Shown piece by piece: positions 1 through 8,818 of a stretch of DNA of 64,000 nt. The stretch's first letter is position 1; the number at the start of each line of letters is the position of its first letter. The notes under the pieces were generated by a model. It saw only the letters and a list, made by a program, of their open reading frames with translations, made no database searches and was not told the DNA's origin. Made by a program: the position numbers and the translations under genes. This stretch comes from Cytophagales bacterium (lineage in GTDB: Bacteria > Bacteroidota > Bacteroidia > Cytophagales > Cyclobacteriaceae): positions 1 to 64,000 of the forward strand of contig JAKSDQ010000288.1 in NCBI GenBank assembly GCA_022360015.1, given 5' to 3'.

Positions 1-181
1 AAATGGCTCTAAAAAATGACCTAAACCTGGCACCATTACCATAACTACGGCGATCATCACCAAAAACCATTAGATATAGGATATTCCATAGGCGATTCCG
101 TAATTTCTTGTCCATACCATCCAACTGCATTTGCTTTGGTCCTGCTTTACCGAGTCTTTCTGATAACCTCTTTACTTTCAT
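1..181 (-). CDS. AbiJ-like abortive-infection protein, N-terminal fragment (runs off the left edge)
   Basis: Sixty codons are visible from an ATG at the right end; the frame stays open to base 2, so the gene continues outside the window. The N-terminus contains LSERLG near residue 6 and then DGMDKKLRNRLWNILY at 21-36. A short SERxG segment followed by MDxxLRNxLWN is, from memory, the signature of the AbiJ N-terminal domain (AbiJ_NTD4) found in abortive-infection and HEPN-type phage-defence proteins. That assignment is knowledge-based and was not searched. The upstream base is AT-rich with no clear Shine-Dalgarno. The gene lies just downstream of, and in the same orientation as, the tyrosine recombinase, which fits defence cargo of a tRNA-targeted element. 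The effector part of the protein is not visible, so function beyond defence-like is not claimed. Confidence 0.6.
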   Translation of the reverse strand, partial: MKVKRLSERLGKAGPKQMQLDGMDKKLRNRLWNILYLMVFGDDRRSYGNGARFRSFFRAI

Positions 182-205
182 TTTAAAATATATTCTTTCT
201 ATTGA

Positions 206-1411
206 TTAAAACCCCCTAACTTTCCCCAAATGATCCTTTTTCCGAAACAAATCCAACTCCCGCAAATACTCCATCGTCTGGGTAAGTGTCTTATGCCGGC
301 ACTGGCTTTGGATGTCTACCAGCTCTACCCCCGACAGATACAAATTGATCGCCCCTGAATGCTTATAGGAATACACATCATACTTTCGCTTCGAAGGCTT
401 GAGCTTCACAGCTTCCAGGACCTTGTTATTGGCCCGCCTGAAATAATCCGGATATGACCTTACCGGTCCCGGCCCGCCGTTGGTGGTAAAAATGTAGAAG
501 TGCTTTGGGTATTCCATTAACCGTGCATCTTCGATAATTTTTTTCAGCGGCGCGTACATGTCAACATAATCCCCTTTGCGGTTTTTCGAATCAGAAGCCG
601 GGATAAAGATCTTATCTTCTTCGGGCATCAACTGTTCTATCCTCATTGACTGGATCTCGTTGGGCCTGGCAAGGGTAAAATATATGAACTGGATAAATAA
701 AAGCAGTTGATCGTCGCCCCGTTTTGTAATCTCTTTTTTAATGGCCTTCATTTGCTCCGGAGAATAAGCGGCGTGCTTACGTTTAATAACCGGCAAAAGC
801 GGGATGCCATGGGCTGGGTTTTCTTTGAAAAGCTTTTTGTCCCGGTCCATGATATAATTCACCGTGGTAACCAGGGTATTTAAAAGGTTATTTCGGTGGC
901 GGTTGCCCGCGCCGCGCTCATCGATCATGTAGTCCAAAAATCCGTGTACCAGGGTTTGGTTAAGCTTGGTTACCCGGACCTTGGACAATCCCCAGGCTGA
1001 AAGGTAATCGGACATACGGTTTTTAAGGATGCGGTAATCCTTCATGGAGCTGGTTTTAAGTACCTTTTGTTTGCGCTCGCGTACATATTGGATTGCCTCG
1101 GTGATGGTAAGTGCCCGCAGGTTAATTTCTTCGGGGCTGCGGGCTTTCCCTACAGTATAGCCGTCCTTTAAGTATTCGTCGATTTCTTCGATGTAGTCGC
1201 GGGCGACCTCGCGGCGCTCCCGGCCGGTGTCATAGTAGTTGAGGCCTTTAAAAAATCTTTTGCGTACGAGCTCGTCACGATCGGTGTCCCAAACGTAAAA
1301 AACAATATACCAGCGCTTCGATAAGTCTCCATCATAGTCAACCAGCCGGCAGGGAATGTAGTCGTAAGGCGTGTCAGAAGCCATAAAACCAACAGCTTTA
1401 GTTACTGGCAC
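206..1411 (-). CDS. tyrosine recombinase / phage-type integrase
   Basis: Site-specific recombinase of about 400 residues, predicted to integrate or excise the element lying to its left. An N-terminal basic, beta-rich segment (about 1-95) is followed by a helical SAM-like core-binding domain (about 100-215) and a catalytic domain (about 220-395). The expected catalytic Arg is in LARPNEI; a His lies in YKHSGA; the second Arg-His pair is in QCRHKTL; the nucleophile is probably the Tyr of TMEYLRE. The HxxR box reads HSGA, so its Arg is not canonical, a variation I associate with Bacteroidota integrases. The longest frame starts at GTG; an in-frame ATG nine codons later (1384) is equally plausible, and neither has a Shine-Dalgarno. 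It begins 60 bp from the 3' end of tRNA-Ser, the usual arrangement for a tRNA-integrating island. Confidence 0.9.
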   Translation of the reverse strand: MPVTKAVGFMASDTPYDYIPCRLVDYDGDLSKRWYIVFYVWDTDRDELVRKRFFKGLNYYDTGRERREVARDYIEEIDEYLKDGYTVGKARSPEEINLRALTITEAIQYVRERKQKVLKTSSMKDYRILKNRMSDYLSAWGLSKVRVTKLNQTLVHGFLDYMIDERGAGNRHRNNLLNTLVTTVNYIMDRDKKLFKENPAHGIPLLPVIKRKHAAYSPEQMKAIKKEITKRGDDQLLLFIQFIYFTLARPNEIQSMRIEQLMPEEDKIFIPASDSKNRKGDYVDMYAPLKKIIEDARLMEYPKHFYIFTTNGGPGPVRSYPDYFRRANNKVLEAVKLKPSKRKYDVYSYKHSGAINLYLSGVELVDIQSQCRHKTLTQTMEYLRELDLFRKKDHLGKVRGF

Positions 1412-1426
1412 ATTTTGGCGGTGGGC

Positions 1427-1448
1427 GCGTAAAACCTTTTAATTACGC
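1427..1448. repeat. short inverted repeat between integrase and tRNA-Ser (possible recombinase site)
   Basis: GCGTAA and TTACGC form a perfect 6-bp inverted repeat separated by 10 bp. It lies in the 59-bp gap between the integrase start and the 3' end of tRNA-Ser. Tyrosine recombinases bind imperfect inverted core sites at such positions, so it could be part of an attachment site or an operator for the integrase gene. Six-base arms occur by chance fairly often, so this is only suggestive. Confidence 0.3.
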
Positions 1449-1470
1449 ACCATAACGCCACAAAAAATTG

Positions 1471-1555
1471 CAGAGGAGGAGGGATTCGAACCCCCGGTAC
1501 CTCGCGGTACAACGGTTTTCAAGACCGCCGCGTTCGACCACTCCGCCACTCCTCT
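1471..1555 (-). tRNA. tRNA-Ser (anticodon TGA)
   Basis: Read on the minus strand, a perfect 7-bp acceptor stem (AGAGGAG / CTCCTCT) is followed by a discriminator G. The anticodon is TGA in CTTGAAA, there is a class-II long variable arm, and the T arm carries GGTTCGAATCC. The length is 85 nt and CCA is not encoded. The tRNA is intact even though an integrase gene starts 60 bp past its 3' end, so the attachment core probably regenerates the 3' end on integration. A consensus promoter lies just upstream. Confidence 0.97.
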
Positions 1556-1581
1556 TTGGGTCGATTAGTATTTTCGGATTG

Positions 1582-1612
1582 CAAATGTAGATTTTTATTT
1601 TATCTTCACAAA
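1582..1612 (-). promoter_or_regulatory. promoter of tRNA-Ser, Bacteroidota consensus
   Basis: On the minus strand TTTG (1609-1612) is followed after exactly 19 nt by TACATTTG (1582-1589). This matches the Bacteroidota primary-sigma consensus of a -33 TTTG and a -7 TAnnTTTG. The expected transcription start is a few bases further on, about 20 nt before the mature tRNA 5' end. No other gene competes for it, because the neighbouring minus-strand gene to its right ends at 1667. Confidence 0.8.
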
Positions 1613-1666
1613 GATGGAGGCATAAAATTTTATGCAGTGGCTGAAGAGACCTGACAGCTTACGGCG

Positions 1667-2635
1667 CTATGAGGCCTTAGACCATTCGTCCTCCACAGCC
1701 TCGCCTATAGTATGTGCCTTGTGAATACTGGCATTCAATTCATAACCAACCAACAAAACGATAGCCAGAATAAATTGCCACAACATTAACGCTATTAACA
1801 CACCAATGGAGCCATACAACTTGTTGTAGGTTCCAAAGTTAGTGATGTAAAATGAAAATAAATACGAAACGGCCAGGCATAACAAGGTGGATGCAAAAGA
1901 ACCGATGGAAAAAAAACGCCAATTGTAGTGCACTGCCGGGCCAAAGTAATATATGAAGGAAATCGCCAGAAAGAAAACGATAAAAATCACTACAAACCTC
2001 AACATTAGCAACAAAGTAACCACATAGTCATCGAGGTGCAGCCAGGCTAGTTCCGTGTTGATTAAATTAATCACAAAGTTTCCCACGATCAGCAGTATAA
2101 TGGCCAGGATCAGCACAAATGCGAGCATCAGGGTAAGGCCGGTTGCTATGAACCTGGTCTTAAAAAAGCCGCGCTTTTCCACGGTTTTGTAGCAGGCATT
2201 GAAGGCCTTCATCAGGGCCAGCATGCCACTGGTAGACAATACCAAAGAAAACAAGACCCCGAATGTCAACAGCCCACCTCTTTGTTTACTGATAATATCT
2301 TCCACAGTATGGGAAATCACATCATACATGCTAACCGGCATCATATCACCGATAAATTCCATGATGCTTTCGGTACTGACATCAGGTATCCAGATATGCA
2401 CAAAGGGTATTAACGTAAAAAGAAAAATTACGGCAGGAAAAATCGAAAGCGTGAAGTTAAATGCCACAGCCTCTGCCCTTTCGATGATATCATCCTGGGT
2501 GAGCTTTTCAAGAAAGATCTTAATCACCTCATACAAAGAAACATCGGCCTTTTTAAAGCGGATTTTTTTCAGGAGATCAATGATCCAATGAAATAAGGGA
2601 GAATTAATAATATAAGAGATTATCTTTTTTTTCAT
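1667..2635 (-). CDS. YihY/virulence factor BrkB family inner-membrane protein
   Basis: Integral membrane protein of 322 residues with six strongly hydrophobic segments at about 58-84, 120-145, 162-192, 203-233, 242-265 and 275-303, the layout of the YihY/BrkB (formerly RNase BN) family. Family hallmarks visible include AEAVAFNFTLSIFP before the first segment and NKLYGSIGVLIALMLW before the last. The function of the family is not established; older ribonuclease claims were withdrawn and some members affect serum resistance or ion homeostasis. It is the last gene of a three-gene minus-strand run with mltG and the thioesterase; only 15 bp separates it from the gene before. The ATG at the right end is the natural start, giving a basic N-terminus (MKKK). 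Confidence 0.92.
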   Translation of the reverse strand: MKKKIISYIINSPLFHWIIDLLKKIRFKKADVSLYEVIKIFLEKLTQDDIIERAEAVAFNFTLSIFPAVIFLFTLIPFVHIWIPDVSTESIMEFIGDMMPVSMYDVISHTVEDIISKQRGGLLTFGVLFSLVLSTSGMLALMKAFNACYKTVEKRGFFKTRFIATGLTLMLAFVLILAIILLIVGNFVINLINTELAWLHLDDYVVTLLLMLRFVVIFIVFFLAISFIYYFGPAVHYNWRFFSIGSFASTLLCLAVSYLFSFYITNFGTYNKLYGSIGVLIALMLWQFILAIVLLVGYELNASIHKAHTIGEAVEDEWSKAS

Positions 2636-2650
2636 TCCCTGATTATTAAT

Positions 2651-3061
2651 TCATCCATTAAAGTACGGATCAAACAAATCCTGCATCACCTGGGGAGGAC
2701 GGCACGGCCGGCCTGAATGCATGTTTACAAACGCTAAAATAGTTTCACCGGTATTGATGAGTTTATTTTCCTCATTATAAATCTCATAGTGAAAAATGAT
2801 TCTTACCGCCGGGCGGCTTACAATTTTCACCTTTATGGTTAATAACTCATCGTACCTGGCTGGTCGATGAAACTTGGTACTGTTTTCGAGTACAGGCATC
2901 ATCACCCCCTGCATTTCCAGTTCCTTGTAGGCAAAACCGAGATTTCTCAGGCTTTCCACCCTGGCCACTTCATAATATGCGGCATAGTTGCCGTAATAAA
3001 CATAGCCCATTTGATCCGTTTCGCTGTACCTTACCCGTATTTTCACTGAACTTTCGTACAT
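2651..3061 (-). CDS. acyl-CoA thioesterase, YbgC/FadM-type hotdog
   Basis: Single hotdog-fold thioesterase of 136 residues, close to the usual 130-140 of the YbgC/4-hydroxybenzoyl-CoA thioesterase family. The active-site motif is ETDQMGYVYYGNY with the catalytic Asp at residue 16, followed by the family's EVARVE helix. YbgC-like enzymes hydrolyse acyl-CoA thioesters in the cytoplasm; chain-length preference cannot be read from sequence. Its ATG lies 3 bp after the mltG stop, so the two are almost certainly translated from one mRNA. The co-location with a transglycosylase and a membrane protein suggests an envelope role, which is inference. Confidence 0.9.
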   Translation of the reverse strand: MYESSVKIRVRYSETDQMGYVYYGNYAAYYEVARVESLRNLGFAYKELEMQGVMMPVLENSTKFHRPARYDELLTIKVKIVSRPAVRIIFHYEIYNEENKLINTGETILAFVNMHSGRPCRPPQVMQDLFDPYFNG

Positions 3062-3064
3062 ACC

Positions 3065-4099
3065 TTATCTGAATAGTTTCGCTTTGTTCAAAGCCCTCTG
3101 GTACCTGCGGGCATTGTTTAGATGATCATTCAGGTTGGTGGCAAAATTATGATAACCCGAAAAGTCTTCCCTGGCACACATATAGATATAATGATGTTGC
3201 TCATAGTTAAGCACGCCTTCCAGGGCTATGATAGGAGGCAAATTAATAGGGCCGGGTGGAAGTCCGGTATATTTATAAGTGTTGTAAGGTGACTCAATTT
3301 CCTTATGTTTATTAAGGACTCTTTGAATGGTAAAATCCTGTGCGGCAAATATCAGTGTAGGATCGGCCTGCAGGGCTATGTTTCTTTTGAGCCTGTTCAT
3401 GTATAACCCGGCTATCTTGGGAATCTCCTCATTTTTCGAGCTTTCAGCATAGACAATGGAAGCCAGCACGGATACTTCGACCGGGGATAACCCTATTGCT
3501 GCTGCTTTTTGCTTTTTTTCTTCATGCCAAAATTTGCTGTATTCCCTGTGCATTCGATCAAAAAGTCCCTCCACTCCGATGTTCCAATACACCTCATAGG
3601 TGTTGGGTATAAACATAGCCATGAAATTTTCAAGGTCAAAACCATATTTTCCGGCAGTAGCAGAATCATTTAGTGCCTTCAAAAACTCCGCCTGGGTTAT
3701 TTCCAGGTTGGCAGTGATTTTTTCGGCCAAATCTTTTTTTAGCCTGATATTGTTAAAAGTGATATCTACCGGCAACTGATCTCCTGACCTCAAATACCGG
3801 ATGGCCGAAAGGTTGGACATATCTGGCTTCAGCAGATACCTCCCGGGCTTAATATGCTGGTTGTATCTCAACAATTTTGCCAGTAAACCAAAAGAAACCG
3901 GATCCCTTAGAAATTCACCTGTCCTTAATGAGTCCTGAACGGCCTTGAAATCAGATCCTTTGGAAATGAGCAATACCCGGGCCTCCCTTCCCACTAGAAC
4001 GTTAGCTGATTTAAATACCTGGTATCCATAAAACCCCAGGGAAGTTACTACTACCCAAAAGGTTAGAAATAATACCAGAAAAACATTCCTTCGCTTCAC
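3065..4099 (-). CDS. mltG: endolytic murein transglycosylase MltG (YceG family)
   Basis: Cleaves nascent peptidoglycan strands at the inner membrane, setting glycan chain ends. The protein has 344 residues: a short cytoplasmic basic start (MKRRN), one transmembrane helix at about 5-27, a LysM-like region, then the YceG catalytic domain. The catalytic Glu is at about residue 219 in VYAESSK. Family motifs QADPT, SPYNTYKYTGLPPGPI and FSGYHNFA are present. It heads the mltG-thioesterase-YihY run. The 159 bp upstream separates it from a divergent gene, so both promoters should lie there; a possible -7-like TACTTTTTG is seen on this strand but without a matching -33. Confidence 0.95.
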   Translation of the reverse strand: MKRRNVFLVLFLTFWVVVTSLGFYGYQVFKSANVLVGREARVLLISKGSDFKAVQDSLRTGEFLRDPVSFGLLAKLLRYNQHIKPGRYLLKPDMSNLSAIRYLRSGDQLPVDITFNNIRLKKDLAEKITANLEITQAEFLKALNDSATAGKYGFDLENFMAMFIPNTYEVYWNIGVEGLFDRMHREYSKFWHEEKKQKAAAIGLSPVEVSVLASIVYAESSKNEEIPKIAGLYMNRLKRNIALQADPTLIFAAQDFTIQRVLNKHKEIESPYNTYKYTGLPPGPINLPPIIALEGVLNYEQHHYIYMCAREDFSGYHNFATNLNDHLNNARRYQRALNKAKLFR

Positions 4100-4258
4100 T
4101 AAAACCTATTTAAATAGTTTGACAAAAAGTATCTTTATAAAAATAACCCATTAGCTAATATAATTAAGTTACTAATATATCTCAAACCAGTTTGAAGTTA
4201 GCCACAAAGATTTATATTTTGCTAAACTTTCAGTACAAAAAAACGAAATTAGCGACTC

Positions 4259-4888
4259 ATGTCAGCACAGCTTTTAAAACTTTACCCGGACAATCCCGAT
4301 CAGAGAAAAATCAATTCAATAGTTAAAACCCTGCAAAACGGAGGGATCATTATTTATCCCACCGACACCGTATATGGTATTGGCTGTGATATCTCCAATG
4401 CCAGGGCAGTAGAAAAACTATGCCAGATCAAAGGGATAAAATCCGGCAAGTACCGGTTTTCCTTTATTTTTTCTGACATCAGCGAAGCTTCAAAATATGT
4501 CAAAAACCTGTCGACCCCGGTTTTCAAATTAATGAAAAAGTCTTTGCCCGGGCCTTTCACCTTTATTTTGGAGGCAAGCAGCGCAGTACCCAAAATCCTG
4601 AAAGTCAAGAAAAAAACAATCGGCATCAGAATTCCGGACAATAACATTCCCAGAATGATCGTTCGGAAATTGGAATATCCTGTCATGACCACTTCTATAA
4701 AAGACGAGGACGAGATCATTGAATATACCACAGACCCTGAGTTGATCTATGAAGATTTCAAACACCAGGTAGACGTGGTAGTTAACGGCGGTATGGGTAA
4801 AAACATGGCGTCTACCGTGATCGATTGTACCGGAGATGAGCTGAAAATAATAAGACAGGGACTTGGCGACCTGGAGATATACCTGTGA
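4259..4888 (+). CDS. YrdC/YciO-family RNA-binding protein
   Basis: YrdC-fold protein of 209 residues. The nucleotide-site motif [12 protein letters not shown] is at about 33-44, and GIRIPDN, STVIDCT and IRQGLGDL follow. Length and the phrase KSGKYRFSF, in place of the KxRP seen in TsaC/Sua5, point to the YciO branch rather than to the L-threonylcarbamoyladenylate synthase that makes t6A on tRNA; YciO has at most weak activity of that kind. No Sua5 C-terminal domain is present. It is divergent from mltG. Upstream on this strand TTTG at about 4190 and a near-consensus TATATTTTG resemble a Bacteroidota promoter, though the -7 has one extra base. Confidence 0.85.
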   Translation: MSAQLLKLYPDNPDQRKINSIVKTLQNGGIIIYPTDTVYGIGCDISNARAVEKLCQIKGIKSGKYRFSFIFSDISEASKYVKNLSTPVFKLMKKSLPGPFTFILEASSAVPKILKVKKKTIGIRIPDNNIPRMIVRKLEYPVMTTSIKDEDEIIEYTTDPELIYEDFKHQVDVVVNGGMGKNMASTVIDCTGDELKIIRQGLGDLEIYL

Positions 4889-5019
4889 TACCGGATTATT
4901 CGATGTCAGTTTGTTGCAAAGTTGAAACAAATTCAATCATTATTCCATCTACTTAATGAATAAATAGTAGTATCTTTCAGGTTACATTACATATAAAACA
5001 GAGATAAATACGTAAGGGT

Positions 5020-5685
5020 TTGCTTGACATCCATTTAATAGAAAAAAATCCTGTCTTAATTGAATTACATTATCTGCCAAATCTGGAATACTTTATCATT
5101 CTCATGAAGTGCAGTCAGGTGATTATTGAGGCGAATGAAAACTTTGTTAAACAGACCTATCGCAACAGATGCTACATCAGGTTGCCCAATAAAATCGAAC
5201 CTATGAGTATTCCGGTAAAAAAGGATCACAGACAAATCAAAAATGTTAAGATCGATTACCGGCAAAGCTGGCTGAAAGATCATTGGAGGACCATTACCTC
5301 CGCTTACGGAAAATCACCGTTTTTTGAGTATTACCGTGATGGTTTTGAAAAGATCTTATTGGCAAAAGAGACACACCTGTTTGACCTGAACCTAAAGTTA
5401 CTGACAAAGTGTCTTGAATATTTGGGGCTTGAAAAAGATGTAAAATTTACCGATAATTATGAATTTAAACCAAAAAGTCCCGTTTTAGATTTAAGATCAC
5501 TAATTTTACCAAAAATAAGTTACGGAGACCGGGGAATTTATGAGGCACATGTTTACAATCAAATTTTTGGCAAAGACTTTGCCGGAAATCTCAGTATTGT
5601 CGATCTGCTTTTTTGTGAAGGACCGCAGGCCCTTTCAATTTTGAATAAGTCAGCAAGGGTGGTGGTTGAACAAATAAAGAATTAA
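5020..5685 (+). CDS. WbqC-family protein
   Basis: Protein of about 220 residues matching the WbqC family: LPNLEYFIILMKCSQVIIE near the start, then FVKQTYRNRCYI, then HWRTITSAYGKSPFFEYY. Those blocks are the family's conserved N-terminal half. WbqC was named from O-antigen clusters, and family members are proposed to act in sugar or lipid-linked glycan biosynthesis, but no reaction is established. Conserved sequence begins before the first ATG (residue 29), so the start must be upstream. The only standard non-ATG option in frame after the stop at 5005 is the TTG used here, so the start is tentative. It lies between yciO and clpC on the same strand. Confidence 0.85.
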   Translation: MLDIHLIEKNPVLIELHYLPNLEYFIILMKCSQVIIEANENFVKQTYRNRCYIRLPNKIEPMSIPVKKDHRQIKNVKIDYRQSWLKDHWRTITSAYGKSPFFEYYRDGFEKILLAKETHLFDLNLKLLTKCLEYLGLEKDVKFTDNYEFKPKSPVLDLRSLILPKISYGDRGIYEAHVYNQIFGKDFAGNLSIVDLLFCEGPQALSILNKSARVVVEQIKN

Positions 5686-5795
5686 TTTCGTTTTTATTAC
5701 ATGGACAATATACTAAATAAGAAATTCTTAAAAAGAAGATTAAATAATTAGTAAAAATAATTTAGATTTATATACAACAAACTACACCATAGCGT

Positions 5796-8339
5796 ATGGA
5801 GGCAAAATTTTCAAATAGGGTAAAGGAAGTAATTTCACTTAGCAGAGAGGAAGCACTCCGCCTTGGTCATGATTATATTGGCACAGAGCATTTATTGTTG
5901 GGCATGATTAGGGAAGGTGAAGGGGTAGCAATAAGCTTATTGAAGAAGCTTGGCGTATCCCTGGATGAGTTAAGGGCTGCCATCGAACATGCCACTAAGG
6001 GTTCAGCAACCAACAATGTTAAAAACCTTGCTAATATCCCACTCACTCGTCAATCTGAAAAAGTTTTAAAAATAACTTATCTGGAAGCAAAAATATTTAA
6101 AAGCCAGTTGATAGGTACTGAGCATCTTTTGTTATCGATCTTAAGGGATGAGGATAACATCAGCTCGCAGTTGTTAGAGAAATTTGATGTCAATTACGAA
6201 ACTGTGAAAGAACTTTTGGAATACCAAACAGAAAACCCCATGAGTTCATCATCCGACACTGACGACAGCGACGAGGATTCAGCCAGAATGTTTGGCGGAA
6301 GCTCATCGTCCGGAAAAGAATCATCTACCAAATCTTCGGAAAAGTCAAGAACACCGGTACTGGATAATTTTGGCAGGGATTTGACCAAGTTGGCGGAGGA
6401 GAATAAAATGGATCCGATTGTGGGGCGCGACAAGGAAATTGAGCGGGTCGCTCAAATCCTGAGCAGAAGAAAGAAGAACAACCCTATTCTGATAGGGGAA
6501 CCCGGTGTGGGTAAAACAGCCATCGCTGAAGGATTAGCCTTGCGAATAGTTCAGAAAAAAGTATCGAGGGTTTTGTTCGGAAAAAGGGTAGTTACCCTCG
6601 ATCTGGCCTCGCTGGTAGCTGGTACTAAGTATCGTGGACAGTTTGAGGAAAGAATGAAGGCGGTAATGAACGAGTTGGAAAAATCCCCTGAAGTAATCCT
6701 TTTCATAGACGAATTACATACCATTGTTGGTGCGGGAGGTGCCTCTGGTTCGCTAGATGCCTCAAACATGTTCAAGCCAGCACTGGCCCGGGGTGAGATT
6801 CAATGTATTGGCGCTACGACTTTAGATGAATACCGTCAGTATATAGAAAAGGACGGTGCGTTGGCCAGAAGATTTCAGGTAGTGATGGTGGATGCTACCA
6901 CGCCGGAAGAAACTGTTCAAATACTCGAAAATATCAAAGAAAAATACGAAGAACACCATCATGTCAATTATACACCAGAGGCCATCGATGCCTGTGTGAA
7001 ATTGTCAGACCGGTATATCAGCGACCGTTATTTGCCAGACAAGGCTATCGATGTGCTGGATGAGGCTGGCGCCAGGGTACACATAAAAAACATTCATGTA
7101 CCTGCTGAAATCACCAAATTCGAAGAGTCCATTGACAATATTAAAAAGGAAAAAAATAAGGTCGTCAAAAGTCAGAAATACGAAGAGGCTGCCCAGTTGA
7201 GGGACAAAGAAAAGAAGCTAATCGAACAGCTTGAAAGGGCGAAGAATAAGTGGGAGGATGAGACAAAAACAAAAAGATACACGGTCAACGAAGAAAATGT
7301 AGCTGAGGTGATCGGTATGATGACCGGAATTCCCACCAAGCGGATTGCCCAAAAAGAAGGGGTCAAACTTCTGGGTATGTCGGATGAATTACAGCACAGA
7401 ATAATCGGACAGGATGAAGCGATTATAAAACTGGTAAAGGCTATACAGCGTACAAGAGTGGGATTGAAAGACCCCCAAAAGCCTATCGGTTCATTTGTGT
7501 TTTTGGGACCTACCGGAGTTGGAAAAACAGAATTAGCCAAGGAACTGGCCCGCTATCTTTTCGACAAGGAAGACTCCCTGGTAAGAATCGATATGAGTGA
7601 ATACATGGAGAAATTCTCGGTATCCAGGTTAGTAGGAGCGCCTCCCGGCTATGTTGGCTACGAAGAAGGTGGTCAGTTGACTGAAAAGGTAAGGAGAAAA
7701 CCATATAGTGTGGTGTTACTGGACGAAATCGAGAAAGCTCACCCCGATGTGTTCAACCTGCTTTTACAGGTTTTGGACGATGGTATTCTTACCGATGGTC
7801 TGGGAAGAAGGGTCGATTTCAGAAATACCATTATTATCATGACTTCCAATATCGGTGTAAGAGACCTGAAAGATTTTGGCTCAGGCATCGGATTTGCCAC
7901 TAAATCCAAGCAAGATAACACCGACGAAATCATGAAAAGCACCATTCAGAATGCTTTGAAAAAAACTTTCAGACCTGAGTTTTTAAACAGACTGGACGAT
8001 GTCATCGTGTTTAATTCACTGCACAGAGAGCATATCCATCAGATCATCGACCTTTCATTGGGTAAATTGTTTGAGCGAATCAATGCCATGGGATACGCGG
8101 TGGAATTAACCAATAAAGCGAAAGATTTTCTATCTGAAAAAGGATACGATCCCCAATACGGGGCACGTCCTCTGAACAGGGCCATTCAGAAATACCTGGA
8201 AGATCCGGTTGCGGAGGAGATACTGAAAGGAGACTTGGCCGATGGAGATGTAATCGTGGCTGACCATGACGGGAAGAGTGATGAACTAAAGTTCAAGATC
8301 AAAGCCAAGAAGATGAAAAAAGAGCAAGGTGAAAAATAA
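5796..8339 (+). CDS. clpC: ATP-dependent Clp protease ATP-binding subunit ClpC
   Basis: Hsp100 unfoldase that feeds substrates to ClpP. The 847 residues are arranged as two N-terminal ClpN repeats (about 3-145), an acidic-serine linker (150-190), AAA+ module 1 with Walker A GEPGVGKT and Walker B VILFIDE, a UVR/coiled-coil middle segment ([13 protein letters not shown]), and AAA+ module 2 with GPTGVGKT and [13 protein letters not shown], then a C-terminal ClpB-D2-small-like domain ending in a Lys-rich tail. The UVR segment marks ClpC rather than ClpA or ClpB. No adaptor gene such as mecA or mcsB is beside it. The gene ends at a strong hairpin terminator. Confidence 0.97.
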   Translation: MEAKFSNRVKEVISLSREEALRLGHDYIGTEHLLLGMIREGEGVAISLLKKLGVSLDELRAAIEHATKGSATNNVKNLANIPLTRQSEKVLKITYLEAKIFKSQLIGTEHLLLSILRDEDNISSQLLEKFDVNYETVKELLEYQTENPMSSSSDTDDSDEDSARMFGGSSSSGKESSTKSSEKSRTPVLDNFGRDLTKLAEENKMDPIVGRDKEIERVAQILSRRKKNNPILIGEPGVGKTAIAEGLALRIVQKKVSRVLFGKRVVTLDLASLVAGTKYRGQFEERMKAVMNELEKSPEVILFIDELHTIVGAGGASGSLDASNMFKPALARGEIQCIGATTLDEYRQYIEKDGALARRFQVVMVDATTPEETVQILENIKEKYEEHHHVNYTPEAIDACVKLSDRYISDRYLPDKAIDVLDEAGARVHIKNIHVPAEITKFEESIDNIKKEKNKVVKSQKYEEAAQLRDKEKKLIEQLERAKNKWEDETKTKRYTVNEENVAEVIGMMTGIPTKRIAQKEGVKLLGMSDELQHRIIGQDEAIIKLVKAIQRTRVGLKDPQKPIGSFVFLGPTGVGKTELAKELARYLFDKEDSLVRIDMSEYMEKFSVSRLVGAPPGYVGYEEGGQLTEKVRRKPYSVVLLDEIEKAHPDVFNLLLQVLDDGILTDGLGRRVDFRNTIIIMTSNIGVRDLKDFGSGIGFATKSKQDNTDEIMKSTIQNALKKTFRPEFLNRLDDVIVFNSLHREHIHQIIDLSLGKLFERINAMGYAVELTNKAKDFLSEKGYDPQYGARPLNRAIQKYLEDPVAEEILKGDLADGDVIVADHDGKSDELKFKIKAKKMKKEQGEK

Positions 8340-8367
8340 GTAATAAACAAAAAGGAAATAAATATTG

Positions 8368-8388
8368 AAAGGGGTTAGAGGCCCCTTT
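8368..8388. terminator. intrinsic terminator after clpC, probably bidirectional
   Basis: AAAGGGG and CCCCTTT form a 7-bp stem around a 7-base loop, followed on the plus strand by a T-rich run. On the minus strand it would overlap the stop codon of the convergent secreted-protein gene, whose TAA lies in the loop. It can plausibly end both transcripts. Confidence 0.8.
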
Positions 8389-8758
8389 TTGTTTTTCTGT
8401 ACAAAAAATGGTTGAAATTTAATTTAGGCGATTCATCACATCCGGCATTAGCTCTTATAAATATGATCTCCTCATGCTCACCGGGATCAATGGTCACCAC
8501 GAGGGCTTCACTTAACTCAAATTTTTCCTTATTAACCATTACTGCCTCACATTTGATCGTCCGGGCTTGCGTATTGACCAGTTCGGCTTTCCATTTTGTG
8601 TATTTTGATCCTTTATACAGTTGTCCCATGCAATCTATATGGTAGGTAAGTACTTCCTCATTTTTGGGATTATGCCACTTGATCATCGCCGTTTGAGCAG
8701 CTATCTGGCAGGTGGAGGTCAGTAAAATTACCATTGTTCCTATTACTCGCCCAGTCAT
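8375..8758 (-). CDS. small secreted protein, unrecognised
   Basis: 127 residues with a clear signal peptide (about 1-22, hydrophobic core VIGTMVILLTSTCQIAAQ) and a mature part of about 105 residues rich in beta-strand-like alternation. Three cysteines are visible in the mature region (IDCMG, IKCEA, NAGCDE). I recognise no domain. It is convergent with clpC and stops inside the clpC terminator hairpin. A periplasmic or exported location is inferred from the signal peptide only. The ATG chosen is the first one and gives a normal signal peptide. Confidence 0.7.
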   Translation of the reverse strand: MTGRVIGTMVILLTSTCQIAAQTAMIKWHNPKNEEVLTYHIDCMGQLYKGSKYTKWKAELVNTQARTIKCEAVMVNKEKFELSEALVVTIDPGEHEEIIFIRANAGCDESPKLNFNHFLYRKTKRGL

Positions 8759-8818
8759 TTTTTTCTCGTTTAATTTAAAAAATAATCCTATTTTGAGTTT
8801 TTTAACATATTCAACCTG

